Positions 61,586-64,000 of a stretch of 64,000 bases of DNA are shown piece by piece (the stretch's first letter is position 1; the number at the start of each line of letters is the position of its first letter). Under the pieces are notes generated by a model that worked only from the letters and a program-made list of their open reading frames with translations, was not told where the DNA came from and ran no database searches. A program made the translations under genes and the position numbers. This stretch comes from Herbaspirillum sp. RV1423 (GTDB taxonomy: Bacteria; Pseudomonadota; Gammaproteobacteria; Burkholderiales; Burkholderiaceae_D). Location: positions 186,001 to 250,000 of the forward strand of contig NZ_CBXX010000005.1 in the NCBI RefSeq assembly GCF_000577615.1. The letters are read 5' to 3'.

Positions 61586-62238
61586 GTCATCGTTACAGCC
61601 AGCCGGACATCGACGCCGTCTACCGCGTCATCGCGGAGCGGCGCGACATCCGTCATTTCCTCCCGGACACGATTGATCCCGCGTTGCTGCGCCGCCTGCT
61701 GCAGGCGGCGCACCTCGGTCCCAGCGTCGGCTTCATGCAGCCCTGGCGTTTCATCCGCATTGCGGAGAGGGACAGGCGCAACGCCATTCATGCGCTGGTG
61801 GAACAGGAACGCATCCTGACCGCGCAGGCATTGAACGAGCGCGAAGACGAATTCATGCGACTCAAGGTCGAAGGCATCCGCGAATGCGGCGAAGTACTGG
61901 TGGCTGCGCTGATGGATGGCCGCGAGCGTCATGTGTTCGGCCGCCGCACCTTGCCGGAGATGGATCTGGCCTCGGTCGCCTGCGCGATCCAGAACATGTG
62001 GCTGGCGGCGCGCGCCGAAGGCATCGGCATGGGCTGGGTGTCGCTGTTCGACGCGGACAAGCTGGCGGCCTTGCTGGCGATGCCGGCGGGCGCGCGGCCG
62101 GTGGCGGTGATCTGCCTGGGCCATGTCAGGGAATTTTATGCGCGTCCCATGCTGGAGCAGGAAGGCTGGGCGGCGCGGCAATCGCTGGACGATCTGGTGT
62201 ACAGCGACCTATGGGGCAACAAGGAAAACAAGGAATGA
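61582..62238 (+). CDS. bluB: 5,6-dimethylbenzimidazole synthase
   Basis: A 218-residue nitroreductase-fold flavoenzyme (BluB). It has VIAERRDIRHFLPDTIDPALL, AAHLGPSVGFMQPWRFI, TLPEMDLASVACAIQNMWLAARAEGIGMGWVS and the C-terminal lid RPMLEQEGWAARQ. BluB cleaves reduced FMN with O2 to give DMB, the lower ligand of B12, so the cell should make DMB-cobalamin under oxic conditions. It overlaps cobB and cobU by 4 bp each. Confidence 0.95.
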   Translation: MSHRYSQPDIDAVYRVIAERRDIRHFLPDTIDPALLRRLLQAAHLGPSVGFMQPWRFIRIAERDRRNAIHALVEQERILTAQALNEREDEFMRLKVEGIRECGEVLVAALMDGRERHVFGRRTLPEMDLASVACAIQNMWLAARAEGIGMGWVSLFDADKLAALLAMPAGARPVAVICLGHVREFYARPMLEQEGWAARQSLDDLVYSDLWGNKENKE

Positions 62239-62819
62239 GCGAGGGTATTTTGAATCAGCGCACTTTGATATTCGGCGGCGCGCGTTCGGGCAAGAGCGCC
62301 CAGGCGGAACGATTGGCCGCCGCCGCCGGCAAGCCGGTGACGTATATCGCCACGGCCGCAATCGGCGACGACGAGATGGCGGCGCGCATTGCCGCGCACC
62401 GGCGGCAGCGCGGCGCGCACCATGCCGATTGGGAAACCGTGGAAGAGCAGCTCGCGCTGGGCGACGCCATCGCCCGCTGCAGCACGTCCGGCAATGTGGT
62501 GCTGGTTGATTGCCTGACGGTGTGGCTGTCGAACCTGCTGTTTTCGGAAAACCGGGACTACCCCGAGGTCGGCGAGGTAGAGCCGCCGCCGCGCTTTGCC
62601 GTGGAGCGCGCGCGCCTGCTGCAAGTCCTGGCGCAAGTCGAAGGCGAGGTAGTGCTGGTGTCCAATGAAGTCGGCATGGGCATCGTGCCGCAAGGCGCGG
62701 TCTCGCGCTGGTTCGTCGATGAGGCCGGACGCCTCAACCAGGCGGTCGCGGCGATCTGCGAACGCGTGCAGTTCGTCGCCGCCGGTTTGCCGCTGGAGCT
62801 GAAAGGACGCGCATGCTGA
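62235..62819 (+). CDS. cobU: Bifunctional adenosylcobinamide kinase/guanylyltransferase
   Basis: A 194-residue CobU/CobP. The P-loop is [16 protein letters not shown] (14-21 for GARSGKS). [19 protein letters not shown] carries the GMP-attachment His region, followed by [14 protein letters not shown] and [28 protein letters not shown]. It phosphorylates adenosylcobinamide and adds GMP for nucleotide loop assembly. It is coupled to bluB (ATGA) and overlaps cbiB by 7 bp. Confidence 0.96.
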   Translation: MSEGILNQRTLIFGGARSGKSAQAERLAAAAGKPVTYIATAAIGDDEMAARIAAHRRQRGAHHADWETVEEQLALGDAIARCSTSGNVVLVDCLTVWLSNLLFSENRDYPEVGEVEPPPRFAVERARLLQVLAQVEGEVVLVSNEVGMGIVPQGAVSRWFVDEAGRLNQAVAAICERVQFVAAGLPLELKGRAC

Positions 62820-63772
62820 GCGGCATCGATCTGGCGCTGCTGGCCTTGCTGATGACGGCGGGGGTGGCAATCGACCGGCTGCTCGGCGAAACGCCGCGCT
62901 GGCATCCGCTGGTCGGTTTCGGCCGTTATGCGAATCTGCTTGAGCGTATTTTCAACCGTTCCCGGGGCAGCTACGGGCGCGGCGCGCTGGCATGGACATT
63001 GGCGGTGCTGCCGCCGGCAGCGCTGTCGTGCTGGATCACGCTGCTGCTGGCGCAGCGATCGCTCTGGCTGGCGGCTGCCTGGCATGTGTTGCTGCTGTAT
63101 TTCTGCCTCGGCCTGCGCAGTTTGCATGACCACGCGATGCCGATTGCGCGCGCCCTGCAATCGGGCGACCTGGCGGCTGCGCGTCGACTGACGGGACGCA
63201 TCGTCAGCCGCGACACCGGCGCCTCGCAGGAAACCGATCTGGCCAAGGCCGCCGTCGAATCACTGCTGGAAAACGGCAACGACGCCGTGTTCGGCACCTT
63301 GTTCTGGTTCGCTGTGGCGGGCGGCCCGGGCGCACTGCTGTTTCGCCTGTCCAACACGCTGGATGCCATGTGGGGTTACCGCACGCCGCGTTTCCTGGCG
63401 TTCGGCTGCGCGGCGGCGCGCATCGACGACGCGCTCAACTGGATGCCTGCGCGCCTGACGGCCTGGTCTTACGCCTTGCTCGGCGACTGGCGCCAGGCGC
63501 GCGCTTGCTGGCGAACGCAGGCGCCGGCATGGAGCAGTCCCAACGCCGGTCCGGTGATGTCGGCGGGCGCCGGAGCGCTCGGCCTGACCTTGGGCGGCGC
63601 GGCGATCTACGACGGCGCGGTTGAACAACGCCCGTCGCTCGGCATCGGCCGCGACGCCGTCGCCGGCGACATCGCACGCGCCTGGAAACTGGTGTCGCGC
63701 AGCGTCATGCTGTGGCTGACCGTGATGCTGCTGGCGTCCTGCATTGCCGCGTTCGGAGGCTTGTATGCTTGA
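62813..63772 (+). CDS. cbiB: Adenosylcobinamide-phosphate synthase
   Basis: A 319-residue membrane protein (CbiB/CobD). It has an N-terminal helix ending [24 protein letters not shown], the loop [34 protein letters not shown], and [14 protein letters not shown] with [15 protein letters not shown]. It joins aminopropanol or its phosphate to cobyric acid. Its stop lies inside the start region of the next gene (8-bp overlap), indicating coupling. Confidence 0.95.
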   Translation: MLSGIDLALLALLMTAGVAIDRLLGETPRWHPLVGFGRYANLLERIFNRSRGSYGRGALAWTLAVLPPAALSCWITLLLAQRSLWLAAAWHVLLLYFCLGLRSLHDHAMPIARALQSGDLAAARRLTGRIVSRDTGASQETDLAKAAVESLLENGNDAVFGTLFWFAVAGGPGALLFRLSNTLDAMWGYRTPRFLAFGCAAARIDDALNWMPARLTAWSYALLGDWRQARACWRTQAPAWSSPNAGPVMSAGAGALGLTLGGAAIYDGAVEQRPSLGIGRDAVAGDIARAWKLVSRSVMLWLTVMLLASCIAAFGGLYA

Positions 63773-64000
63773 ACACGGCGGCAACCTCAACGACGCCGTG
63801 ATCCGTTACGGCATTGCGCGCGCCGACTGGCTGGACTTGTCGACCGGCATCAATCCGCATCCTTATCCCGCGCCGGTCCTGCGCGCCGATGCCTGGCACC
63901 GGCTGCCGGAACCGAGCGCGGAACTGGTCGCCGCCGCTTGCGACTACTACGGCGCGTCCACCATGCTGCCGGTATCCGGCACGCAGGCGGCGATCCAGGC
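63765..64000 (+). CDS. cobC: Threonine-phosphate decarboxylase-like aminotransferase, N-terminal part
   Basis: The gene runs off the window end; 78 residues are seen. [20 protein letters not shown] then [13 protein letters not shown] is the standard start of CobC/CobD class I/II PLP enzymes, which make (R)-1-amino-2-propanol phosphate for the nucleotide loop. The start overlaps cbiB by 8 bp. The PLP lysine lies beyond the window, so activity cannot be judged. Confidence 0.9.
   Translation, partial: MLEHGGNLNDAVIRYGIARADWLDLSTGINPHPYPAPVLRADAWHRLPEPSAELVAAACDYYGASTMLPVSGTQAAIQ

Noticed and set aside
1-64000. tRNA or rRNA genes, insertion sequences, phage or CRISPR loci
   Set aside because: Reading both strands I saw no transposase, integrase, terminal repeats, tRNA cloverleaf or CRISPR pattern.

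Overview
The window looks like the chromosome of a GC-rich betaproteobacterium, most likely Oxalobacteraceae (Herbaspirillum/Collimonas-like). The grounds are codon and GC usage, many LysR, MocR and EAL/GGDEF signalling genes, and a malonate decarboxylase operon and a long vitamin B12 operon of Burkholderiales type. I saw no rRNA, tRNA, CRISPR array, insertion sequence or prophage. Assignments come from reading the sequence alone; no database search was run.

Layout. 1-6.4 kb: the end of a TRAP-type permease followed by a complete malonate decarboxylase operon (mdcA-C-D-E-G-B-H). 6.7-10.7 kb: a histidine kinase, a single-domain response regulator and a receiver-PAS-GGDEF-EAL protein. 10.7-16.4 kb: a molybdenum hydroxylase locus (mocA facing xdhC-iorB-iorA, with a LysR regulator) that has two matching inverted-repeat operators. 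16.5-34.4 kb: housekeeping and accessory genes. These are a diguanylate cyclase, MgtC with a detached C-terminal domain, a 2-hydroxyacid dehydrogenase, a thioesterase, LrgA/LrgB, a MocR regulator facing a GNAT gene, a DMT exporter, hydrolases, a LysR regulator, an AlaC-like transaminase, a MOSC protein and a histone H1-like protein. 34.7-43.1 kb: an internally deleted galU, then a run of small membrane or disordered probable stress proteins interleaved with pgm, a Na+/H+ antiporter and a chemoreceptor. Two of the small genes share an upstream motif.

43.2-64 kb: a cobalamin operon. A sigma-70-like promoter leads into a cobalamin riboswitch. The order is then cbtB, cbtA, a strong hairpin, a [2Fe-2S] protein gene, cobN, a chlI/chlD fusion, cbiE, a cbiX-cbiC fusion, cbiD, cbiL, cbiF/cobM, cbiG, a cobJ-cobK fusion, a cobW-like gene, cobO, cobB/cbiA, bluB, cobU, cbiB and the start of a cobC-like gene running off the window. 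Most of these genes overlap their neighbour by 4-14 bp. The set mixes hallmarks of the early-cobalt route (CbiX, CbiD, CbiG) with the late-cobalt route (CobN plus ChlID) and with O2-dependent BluB. No cbiT, cobG or cobZ is visible here.

The observations most worth checking are: the shared TCCTACA-type motif upstream of small stress genes; tandem proline-rich microproteins; the in-frame gutted galU; the free-standing MgtC C-terminal domain; the paired LysR operators with a possible CTG start; the CobW-like protein without its metal-binding cysteines; and the hairpin separating cbtBA from the rest of the B12 operon.
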